Assembly: GCA_030638205.1 (NCBI GenBank)
Contig: DAOWFB010000100.1
Location: forward strand, 1 to 12,713
Length of the DNA: 12,713 nucleotides
Source of the DNA: Thalassospiraceae bacterium
Lineage (GTDB): Bacteria > Pseudomonadota > Alphaproteobacteria > Rhodospirillales > Magnetovibrionaceae
Reading direction: 5' to 3'
The position numbers were made by a program, and so were the translations under genes. Positions 7,496 to 12,713 of the stretch are shown here, piece by piece; the stretch's first letter is position 1; the number at the start of each line of letters is the position of its first letter. The notes below the pieces were generated by a model. The model made no database searches. It saw nothing but the letters and a program-made list of their open reading frames with translations, and was not told the origin of the DNA.

Positions 7496-8251
7496 CTAAT
7501 CCTTTTTAATGGAAAGTTCGTCAGCAATGCGCTTGGCTGCATCAGCCGGATTTTCTGCCGCCGTTATGGGCCTGCCAATTACCAGATAATCAGCGCCTAA
7601 ATCAATTGCATCACTGGGTGTTACCACTCGCTTTTGATCATCCTTTGATGCCCATTCAGGCCTTATTCCGGGAACCACTAACTTGAAATCTGGCCCAATA
7701 TTACCGCGCAACGCCACCACTTCCTTGGCCGAACAAACAACGCCATCAAGGCCGCTGTCTTTGGCCAACCGGGCCAACCGGGCAACCTGCTCGATGGGTT
7801 CAGCATCGATTCCTACCTCGATCAAATCGTCACGGTTCATTGATGTCAGCACCGTTACCCCAATAACCAACGGGGGTTTATTGCCATTTTCAAGGGCAGC
7901 ATCGATTGCCGCCTTGGCAGCCGCTACCATCATATCGCGCCCGCCCGATGCGTGAACGTTTAACATGAACGGATTTAACAATGATGCCGAGCGCACTGCA
8001 CCTGCCACCGTATTGGGGATATCGTGATATTTAAGGTCAAGAAAAATAGGCAGGCCAAGGGCCGAAATAGCCTTGGCCCCCTCGGGCCCGCAGGCGGTAA
8101 AGAATTCTTTGCCCAGCTTTATTCCCCCGACCAACCCCTTGAGGCTTTTAGCCAGAGAAAGCGCATGATTAATATCAGGCGTATCCAGAGCGACAAAAAT
8201 TCGCTCGAACGGTTTTATTTTGTTTAAATCTTGGGAGCCTGAACTGTTCAT
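7496..8251 (-). CDS. pyrF: orotidine-5'-phosphate decarboxylase
   Basis: PyrF removes CO2 from OMP to give UMP, the last step of de novo pyrimidine synthesis. This is the group I bacterial form, 251 residues. The catalytic Asp-Lys-Asp array is D72, K74 and D77 in FLDLKYHDIPNTV. FVALDTPD near the N-terminus holds the first substrate-binding Asp, KLGKEFF the next lysine, and VPGIRPEW and VIGRPIT form the phosphate-binding site. All are intact. The start is ATG 8251, before which no strong Shine-Dalgarno is visible. The first ~14 residues are a non-conserved hydrophilic leader. It lies 75 bases after lapA, and the membrane–trpF fusion begins four bases after its stop, so the two are very likely cotranscribed. 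Confidence 0.97.
   Translation of the reverse strand: MNSSGSQDLNKIKPFERIFVALDTPDINHALSLAKSLKGLVGGIKLGKEFFTACGPEGAKAISALGLPIFLDLKYHDIPNTVAGAVRSASLLNPFMLNVHASGGRDMMVAAAKAAIDAALENGNKPPLVIGVTVLTSMNRDDLIEVGIDAEPIEQVARLARLAKDSGLDGVVCSAKEVVALRGNIGPDFKLVVPGIRPEWASKDDQKRVVTPSDAIDLGADYLVIGRPITAAENPADAAKRIADELSIKKD
7499..7504 (-). promoter_or_regulatory. ribosome binding site deciding the start of the membrane–TrpF fusion
   Basis: AAGGAT on the - strand, inside the last codons and into the stop of pyrF, is seven bases before ATG 7491. It supports translation starting at the membrane domain rather than at an internal trpF codon. Confidence 0.65.
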
Positions 8252-8326
8252 ATGATAGTTCTAACGTGCAAATGGGCGCGCATCAAAGCAGTAAATTCAT
8301 AAATATAGTTTAAGCGGACGCGGGCC

Positions 8327-8701
8327 CTAACCGGCGGGCGGGGAAATTATATTTTGGGCTATTTTTTGATCTATTTTCTGAGATTGGCCCGCCTGTTTTT
8401 TATCGGCTTCAAGGCTTTCGCATTTGGCGGACAGTTTTTCCATTTCCCGACGCTTTACCTCGGCATCATATGTGGCGTTGCTATAGCGTGATCTAGCTTT
8501 GGATCCAGCCATAATCGATGCAACACCGCCCAAAACCGCGCCAACACCAAAAACCAAAATGAACGCCAGATAGACGGGCATTTCAACAACAATGCCAAAG
8601 GGCCAAAGATCAATTGCTATGGCGCCACGATTATTCAACGCAAAAACCACGACCACAGCCGCAGTTGGCAATATAATTATCCATGAAATTAGGCGCCGCA
8701 T
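8327..8701 (-). CDS. lapA: LapA-family (DUF1049) inner-membrane protein
   Basis: This small membrane protein of 124 residues has two hydrophobic helices (about residues 4-22 and 41-65) separated by a short loop containing NNRGAIAIDLWPFG. A charged, coiled-coil-like segment (about 79-110) follows. That architecture, with the VFALNN motif after helix 1, is the LapA/DUF1049 pattern. In E. coli LapA works with LapB in control of lipopolysaccharide assembly. Here no lapB (the TPR-protein gene) is adjacent, so the role is inferred from family only. The C-terminus is Gln/Lys-rich and probably disordered. A GGGGA about nine bases before the ATG serves as a ribosome binding site. It follows ihfB by 26 bases, a usual alphaproteobacterial arrangement. 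Confidence 0.8.
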   Translation of the reverse strand: MRRLISWIIILPTAAVVVVFALNNRGAIAIDLWPFGIVVEMPVYLAFILVFGVGAVLGGVASIMAGSKARSRYSNATYDAEVKRREMEKLSAKCESLEADKKQAGQSQKIDQKIAQNIISPPAG

Positions 8702-8727
8702 GTGCGGTTATCCCCAAAAGTTAGCCG

Positions 8728-9006
8728 TTAGGGGTTTAGCTTTTCGCGAAGCTGTTTGCCGGTCTTGAAGTATGGGATGTATTTGGCAGAAACATTAACC
8801 GCTTCGCCGGTGCGTGGGTTACGACCAACGCGAGCACCGCGTTCTTTAACGGAAAAAGCACCAAAACCGCGAAGCTCGACCCGGTTGCCATCGGCAAGGG
8901 CATCGGTGATTTCTTCAAATATGGTGGTCACAATACGCTCCACATCCCTTAGATAAAGGTGTGGGTTTGCATCAGCAAGGCGCTGGATAAGTTCAGATTT
9001 GGTCAT
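8728..9006 (-). CDS. ihfB: integration host factor beta subunit
   Basis: IHF-beta pairs with IHF-alpha (ihfA, not in this window) to form a heterodimer that bends DNA sharply at specific sites and shapes promoters, origins and recombination complexes. The 92-residue protein starts MTKSELIQRL as in known IHF-beta, has the RGFGAFSVKER core, and has the DNA-intercalating proline Pro64 in the beta-arm sequence GRNPRTGE. Beta rather than alpha or HU is chosen from the N-terminus, the KYIPYFKTGKQLRE ending and the position next to rpsA/sppA/lapA. ATG 9006 is picked over an in-frame GTG at 9024 because a good AGGAG lies between them, eight bases before the ATG. Confidence 0.94.
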   Translation of the reverse strand: MTKSELIQRLADANPHLYLRDVERIVTTIFEEITDALADGNRVELRGFGAFSVKERGARVGRNPRTGEAVNVSAKYIPYFKTGKQLREKLNP

Positions 9007-9014
9007 ATGATTTT

Positions 9015-9019
9015 CTCCT
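9015..9019 (-). promoter_or_regulatory. ribosome binding site of ihfB
   Basis: AGGAG on the - strand, eight bases before ATG 9006, is the best Shine-Dalgarno in the window. Because it lies inside the longer GTG-initiated reading (start 9024), it rules that start out. Confidence 0.8.
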
Positions 9020-9102
9020 AACACCTACTGGTTGCTTATTGGCCGAGCATTAATTCTAGATGGTTTTAAAATTCAGGCCATTTGAGCGTAAATATCTAGC
9101 GG

Positions 9103-10050
9103 CTACATCTCAGGGTGCCAAACAGAGAGCAGTCCGTCAAGTTTAAGTCGTTCAGAAAACAGAGCTTTTCCTGTTATTCCCATTATTTGTTGATACCACT
9201 GGTCCTTGGGATAGTCTGGTTTTGCGTCTTTTGCGGGAATATCCTTAGAAATACTGTGATTCTTGGCCAGCCAACTCCTGGCCTCTTTTTCCCCGCCAAT
9301 GGCGTCTATTAGTCCATTTCCAAGCGCCTGACGCCCGGTAAATATCCGCCCGTCGGCAACATGGCTCAATTGCTCAGCCGTCATTTGCCGCCGGGTGGCG
9401 ACCATATCTGAAAACATTTCAAACATATCGGCTATTACCGCAGCCACAGCTTTGCGGGCTTCGGGTGAAATCGGCTCCATGGGGTTTGGTTGTGCTTTCA
9501 GGGGGCTGCTTTTTATAATCTCTGGCTTAACACCAAGCTTTTCCATCAAACCTGTGAAATCAGCGGTTTGCATTAAAACACCAATGGAACCCGTGATCGA
9601 GCCTTCGCGGGCAATTATATAATCGGTTCCAATGGCTGCCATATACGCGGCAGACGTGGCCGTGGAGCCCATAACCGCCACAACCGGTTTGATTTGGGTG
9701 ATCTCTTTTAGTTCAAGGTAAAGCTCTTCTCCGCCGACAACGGTTCCACCGGGGCTGTCTATCATTACCATTATTGCTTTTACGCTATCATCGTTTTTAA
9801 GATCGTCCAGCAAATCGCCGCGCCAACGATCACGAATAATTATTCCATCCACATAAACCCGGGCAATGCTATCTGATGTAATAACGCTACTGCCGCCATT
9901 ATTTGTTTTGGCCAACACCACCACCAAAATTACGGTCACCAGCAGTGCAGCAATTGCCCGCCATGCGGTTGCTGCACGGCGTAGACGTCTGCGCTCTATC
10001 AGGTCATCGACCCTTGCTTGTTTCTCACCAGTATTTATTGCGTCGTTCAT
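9103..10050 (-). CDS. sppA: signal peptide peptidase SppA, short (36-kDa) type
   Basis: SppA is a membrane-anchored Ser/Lys protease that degrades leftover signal peptides. This is the single-domain form, 315 residues, like B. subtilis SppA and unlike the double-length E. coli enzyme. After a charged cytoplasmic N-terminus (RRRLRR) comes one membrane helix (about residues 32-48). The ClpP-like domain follows, with MIDSPGGTVVGGEEL, the nucleophile Ser133 in GSTATSAAYMAA, the signature GSITGSIGV and the general base Lys185 in SPLKAQPNP. The Ser-Lys spacing of 52 equals the B. subtilis one. The active-site context TSAA replaces the commoner ASGG. The gene lies directly downstream of the rpsA terminator, 52 bases separate the stem from its ATG, and only a weak GGAA precedes the start. 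Its own promoter was not recognised. Confidence 0.94.
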   Translation of the reverse strand: MNDAINTGEKQARVDDLIERRRLRRAATAWRAIAALLVTVILVVVLAKTNNGGSSVITSDSIARVYVDGIIIRDRWRGDLLDDLKNDDSVKAIMVMIDSPGGTVVGGEELYLELKEITQIKPVVAVMGSTATSAAYMAAIGTDYIIAREGSITGSIGVLMQTADFTGLMEKLGVKPEIIKSSPLKAQPNPMEPISPEARKAVAAVIADMFEMFSDMVATRRQMTAEQLSHVADGRIFTGRQALGNGLIDAIGGEKEARSWLAKNHSISKDIPAKDAKPDYPKDQWYQQIMGITGKALFSERLKLDGLLSVWHPEM

Positions 10051-10098
10051 AATTTATTCCGCTCTATTTAACCCACATAACATAGCTTAACTTTGGAC

Positions 10099-10140
10099 AA
10101 AAAGAAACGCCCTCCAGACGGCAAGGTCTGAAAGGCGTTT
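10099..10140 (-). terminator. intrinsic terminator of rpsA
   Basis: In - strand RNA the arms 10140-10126 and 10119-10105 form a 15-base-pair stem with two G-U wobbles and a six-base loop. A nine-base T-rich tract (10107-10099, TTTCTTTTT) overlaps the outer three T of the stem. It is the strongest terminator in the window and separates rpsA from sppA and the genes beyond. Confidence 0.9.
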
Positions 10141-10187
10141 GCATTTTTAAACCAACTAAAATATCGGGCAAAAAATAAGAAAAGTGA

Positions 10188-10385
10188 TTATTCTTTATCT
10201 TTGGTTGCGGCTTTTTTCTTGGCCGCTGTTTTTTTGGTTGCTGTCTTTTTTGCAGCAGTCTTTTTAGCTGCAGCCTTTTTAACAGGCTTTTTTTCTTCTG
10301 CTGTTTCTTCTTCGTCTGTGCTTGCAGCAGCTTTCTTTGTAGCGGCTTTTTTCTTAGGCGCAGGCTTATCAGTAGCGCCTGCTGC
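10188..10385 (-). repeat. low-complexity Lys/Ala codon repeats encoding the S1 tail
   Basis: The 3' end of rpsA is a degenerate array of short Lys-Lys/Ala-Ala codon blocks (AAKKT, AAKKA and similar), strongest in 10200-10275 and 10330-10375. It is part of the coding sequence. The purine-rich coding strand generates spurious open frames on both strands here. Confidence 0.8.
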
Positions 10386-12062
10386 CTTTTTTTCTTCCAA
10401 AGCAGCGCCAAGAATATCACCCAGCGAAGCACCGGCAGAGTTGGAGCCAAATTCGGCCATTGCCTTCTTTTCTTCCTGTGCTTCAAGCGCCTTGATGGAA
10501 AGCGTTAGCTTGCGGCTTCTTTCATCGACGTTGGTAATTTTAGCATCGACCTTTTCACCGGCGGCATAACGATCTGGACGTTGCTCAGAACGATCGCGTG
10601 ACAATTCGGTTTTACGAATAAATCCATGCAATCCTTCGCCAACGCTGACTTCAATACCGCCATCGGTTATGGCAGTTACGGTACATGTAACAATTGTACC
10701 TTTCTTCATGCCGCCGCTGGCAGAGACTGCGCCTTCAAACGGATCTTTGGTCAACTGTTTAACGCCAAGACTGATACGTTCTTTAACCACGTCAACGTCC
10801 AGCACTTTGGCTTTAATCATGTCGCCTTTTTTATAATCCTTGATGGCTTCTTCGCCGGATTTATCCCAGGCCAGATCGGAAAGATGAACCATGCCGTCAA
10901 TTTCTTCGGTGAGGCCAACAAACAAACCAAATTCGGTGATGTTTTTGATCTCGCCTTCTATTTCAGAACCGGCTGTGTGCGTTCCAAGGAATGAATCCCA
11001 AGGGTTGTCGCCACACTGTTTGAGACCAAGCGAAATACGACGCTTGTCAGCATCCACGTCCAGCACCATGACTTCGACTTCTTGTGAAGTTGAAACAATT
11101 TTGCCGGGGTGAACGTTCTTTTTGGTCCAGCTCATTTCGGAAACATGAACCAGGCCTTCTACGCCGGATTCAAGTTCAACAAATGCACCATAATCGGTGA
11201 TGTTGGTAACGCGGCCTTTAACACGGGAACTAATCGGGAAACGTTCACCAACACCTTTCCATGGATCATCTTGAAGCTGTTTCATGCCCAGGCTTATGCG
11301 CTGGTTTTCAGAGTTAAAGCGAATAACCTTTACCTTGATGGTTTCGCCAACTTGCAATGCTTCGGAAGGATGGTTGATGCGTTTCCATGCAATGTCTGTT
11401 ACATGCAACAATCCATCGACACCGCCAAGATCGACGAATGCGCCGTAATCGGTGATGTTTTTAACCACGCCATCAACCACGTCGCCTTCGTTAAGCTTGC
11501 CGATAAGTTCGGAGCGTTCTTCGGCGCGGGTTTCTTCCAAAATGGCGCGACGTGAAACAACAATATTGTTGCGTGCGCGATCCATTTTCAAAATCTGAAA
11601 CGGCTGTGGGTTACCCATAAGCGGGGTAATATCGCGAACCGGACGAATATCAACTTGAGAACCGGGAAGGAATGCAACCGCACCGTCAAGATCAACAATA
11701 AAGCCACCCTTGACCCGACCAAAGATTGTGCCATTTACACGTTCTTCGGCTTTGAACATTTTTTCTAGTGCAGTCCATGCTTCTTCGCGGCGCGCTTTTT
11801 CGCGTGAAAGACGAACAAGTCCGTCTTTATCTTCATAGCGTTCAACAAAAACATCTATTTTGTCGCCGCTAACAAGAGATGAAGCTTCATCGGCTACGCC
11901 AAATTCTTTTAAGGGGATGCGTCCTTCGGATTTAAGGCCAACATCAATAGTAACGGCGTCACCATCAACATGGATAATTGTGCCGGAAACAACACTTCCT
12001 TGAAATCCTACTTGAACTGCTAGGGATTCTTCAAAAAGTTCCGAAAAATTTTCTGTAGTCAT
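10188..12062 (-). CDS. rpsA: 30S ribosomal protein S1 with Lys/Ala-rich C-terminal tail
   Basis: S1 binds mRNA on the 30S subunit and helps unfold and dock leaders with weak Shine-Dalgarno sites. Six S1 (OB-fold) repeats can be read at about residues 22-88, 106-172, 193-261, 279-348, 365-435 and 453-524. Repeats 3-5 carry the conserved N-I-T-(D/E)-(Y/F)-G-x-F-V and VH/LH-x-(S/T) cores. The conserved region ends near SLGDILGAALEE (~557). Beyond it lies a tail of ~65 residues made of repeated A-A-K-K-T/A-type units broken by an acidic patch (DEEETAEE), giving 624 residues against the usual ~560-570. The tail resembles histone-H1-like bacterial proteins and is probably disordered. The ATG has AGGA ten bases upstream. 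The gene sits between cmk and sppA, as is common in Proteobacteria. Confidence 0.97.
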   Translation of the reverse strand: MTTENFSELFEESLAVQVGFQGSVVSGTIIHVDGDAVTIDVGLKSEGRIPLKEFGVADEASSLVSGDKIDVFVERYEDKDGLVRLSREKARREEAWTALEKMFKAEERVNGTIFGRVKGGFIVDLDGAVAFLPGSQVDIRPVRDITPLMGNPQPFQILKMDRARNNIVVSRRAILEETRAEERSELIGKLNEGDVVDGVVKNITDYGAFVDLGGVDGLLHVTDIAWKRINHPSEALQVGETIKVKVIRFNSENQRISLGMKQLQDDPWKGVGERFPISSRVKGRVTNITDYGAFVELESGVEGLVHVSEMSWTKKNVHPGKIVSTSQEVEVMVLDVDADKRRISLGLKQCGDNPWDSFLGTHTAGSEIEGEIKNITEFGLFVGLTEEIDGMVHLSDLAWDKSGEEAIKDYKKGDMIKAKVLDVDVVKERISLGVKQLTKDPFEGAVSASGGMKKGTIVTCTVTAITDGGIEVSVGEGLHGFIRKTELSRDRSEQRPDRYAAGEKVDAKITNVDERSRKLTLSIKALEAQEEKKAMAEFGSNSAGASLGDILGAALEEKKAAGATDKPAPKKKAATKKAAASTDEEETAEEKKPVKKAAAKKTAAKKTATKKTAAKKKAATKDKE

Positions 12063-12094
12063 AAATATATAGTCCTAACTTTTTTTGATACATG

Positions 12095-12115
12095 CCACCC
12101 GGTTGGTTCCGGCGG
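12095..12115 (-). promoter_or_regulatory. rpsA leader hairpin B
   Basis: In - strand RNA, CCGCCGG (12115-12109) pairs with CCGGGTGG (12102-12095) around an AACCAA loop. This gives seven pairs with one G-U wobble and one bulged G. It lies about 20 bases upstream of the rpsA Shine-Dalgarno (AGGA, 12076-12073). A regulatory role is inference. Confidence 0.35.
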
Positions 12116-12136
12116 TCTGGTACGATTGATACAAAT

Positions 12137-12162
12137 CCCTTTCGGCACCTTGTCCAAAAGGG
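12137..12162 (-). promoter_or_regulatory. rpsA leader hairpin A (cmk–rpsA gap)
   Basis: In - strand RNA, CCCTTTTGG (12162-12154) pairs with CCGAAAGGG (12145-12137). The nine base pairs include one wobble that would be a mismatch in + strand RNA, so the structure favours the rpsA direction. The loop has eight bases (ACAAGGTG). The following bases (ATTTGTAT) are not a real T-run, so a full terminator for cmk is doubtful. An S1-autoregulation or processing element is an alternative. Confidence 0.4.
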
Positions 12163-12200
12163 GGCTTTATTATTTCCGCGATAAAAGATTTTTTCTTTTT

Positions 12201-12713
12201 TTAAGCGGACGTTCTGGATTTTATGAATTCGAGCGCCTTGGCATATGCCTCATCGACGTTCATTTCACTGGTATCGAGCAAAAGTGCGTCATCTGCCGAT
12301 GCCAGTGGTGATGCGCTGCGGCCTTGGTCGCGGGCATCACGTTCGTTCATATCTTCCAGAACGCGGGCATATATAGCCTCATGGCCGCGCTCTAGCAACT
12401 CTTTATACCGTCGCTCTGCCCGAACCTCGACCGAGGCGGTGACAAACAGTTTTGCGGTGGCATCGGGGCATACGGTGGTGCCGATATCACGGCCATCGAG
12501 TATGGCCCCGGATGAGGCAGCCCCATCCGCAAGCGGGGGAGGGTTTTTGGCAAATTGTCGTTGAAAATCAAGCAATTGGGCGCGAACTTCGGGTATGACC
12601 GCAACCTTTGATGCAGCCTGCGCAGCCTCGTCAGAGCGTAATTTAGGGTTATCCAGCATGGCCGGATCAAGGTTTTTAGCCACATTCAAGGCAACTGTCG
12701 CATTTTCAGGGTC
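12201..12713 (-). CDS. cmk: cytidylate kinase, C-terminal part (5' end outside window)
   Basis: Cmk phosphorylates CMP and dCMP with ATP. The frame is open to the window edge, so the N-terminal P-loop is missing and about 170 C-terminal codons are present. They show the CMP-kinase signature LDGRDIGTTVCPDA, the KLFVTASVEVRAERR helix, the lid-like RDARDQGRSASPL segment with its arginines, and DALLLDTSEM near the end, all typical of Cmk. The ending is a short charged helix (AYAKALEFIKSR). The TTG at 12689 is an internal leucine codon. It is upstream of rpsA on the same strand, the standard proteobacterial pairing, with 138 bases between them. Confidence 0.95.
   Translation of the reverse strand, partial: DPENATVALNVAKNLDPAMLDNPKLRSDEAAQAASKVAVIPEVRAQLLDFQRQFAKNPPPLADGAASSGAILDGRDIGTTVCPDATAKLFVTASVEVRAERRYKELLERGHEAIYARVLEDMNERDARDQGRSASPLASADDALLLDTSEMNVDEAYAKALEFIKSRTSA

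Noticed and set aside
7492..7542. Fusion protein starting at 7542, overlapping pyrF.
   Set aside because: It would overlap the pyrF C-terminus by 47 bases without a ribosome binding site, whereas ATG 7491 has one.
9007..9024. ihfB starting at GTG 9024.
   Set aside because: The AGGAG site lies inside this extension, and IHF-beta proteins begin MTKSEL.
10064..10486. 140-residue Lys/Gln/Leu-rich open frame on the - strand.
   Set aside because: It is an out-of-frame reading of the repetitive rpsA 3' end and runs through the terminator.
10201..11555. Several + strand open frames opposite rpsA.
   Set aside because: They are antisense shadows with no recognisable domains, while the rpsA frame is fully conserved.
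12129..12157. Sigma-70 promoter for rpsA (TTGGAC, 17 bases, TTGTAT).
   Set aside because: The -10 matches only three of six positions, and the -35 lies inside a nine-pair hairpin that explains the sequence better.
12137..12162. Terminator of cmk.
   Set aside because: The stem is good but no T-run follows, so it is listed as a leader hairpin instead.
1..12713. Mobile element, defence system, CRISPR array or tRNA.
   Set aside because: No transposase, integrase, direct-repeat/spacer pattern or tRNA fold was seen. All genes are core functions in conserved order.

Overview
The window looks like chromosomal housekeeping DNA from an alphaproteobacterium, moderately AT-leaning by eye. The gene order (addA–trxA facing folC–accD–trpA–trpB–trpF–pyrF–lapA–ihfB–sppA–rpsA–cmk) is, from general knowledge, the conserved alphaproteobacterial arrangement. 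AddA in place of RecB, a short SppA and pyrF between lapA and trpF fit a Rhodospirillales-like lineage, but the exact group cannot be fixed from this sequence. No rRNA, tRNA, CRISPR array, phage gene or insertion sequence was seen, and no stretch over 300 bases lacks a gene.

Layout. On the + strand, the 3' part of addA (1-1368) is followed by trxA (1450-1764), which has a candidate promoter of its own and a hairpin terminator at 1802-1838. Everything else is on the - strand and converges on that terminator. In transcription order these are cmk (partial, 12713-12201), a 138-base leader with two predicted hairpins, rpsA (12062-10188), a strong intrinsic terminator (10140-10099), sppA, ihfB, lapA, pyrF, a membrane-domain–trpF fusion, trpB, trpA, accD and folC. 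The genes from pyrF to folC are tightly packed. The fusion starts 4 bases after pyrF ends, trpB/trpA overlap as ATGA, and accD/folC overlap as TGATG. The largest gap in this run is the 71 bases between trpF and trpB.

How the genes work together. The - strand cluster joins nucleotide supply (Cmk, PyrF), translation (S1), nucleoid architecture (IHF-beta), envelope maintenance (SppA, LapA), the last three steps of tryptophan synthesis (TrpF, TrpB, TrpA), fatty-acid initiation (AccD) and folate synthesis (FolC). The + strand pair serves double-strand-break repair (AddA) and thiol redox control (TrxA).

Most unusual points. (1) TrpF, normally a soluble enzyme of about 200-220 residues, is here the C-terminal half of a 396-residue ORF. 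The first ~180 residues carry four predicted membrane helices, and the start codon and Shine-Dalgarno belong to the membrane part. (2) A 21-base in-frame tandem repeat lies just before the last helix of that fusion. (3) Ribosomal protein S1 ends in a ~65-residue Lys/Ala-rich, histone-H1-like tail. (4) The rpsA leader can form two hairpins. The rest is ordinary, well-preserved core genome.
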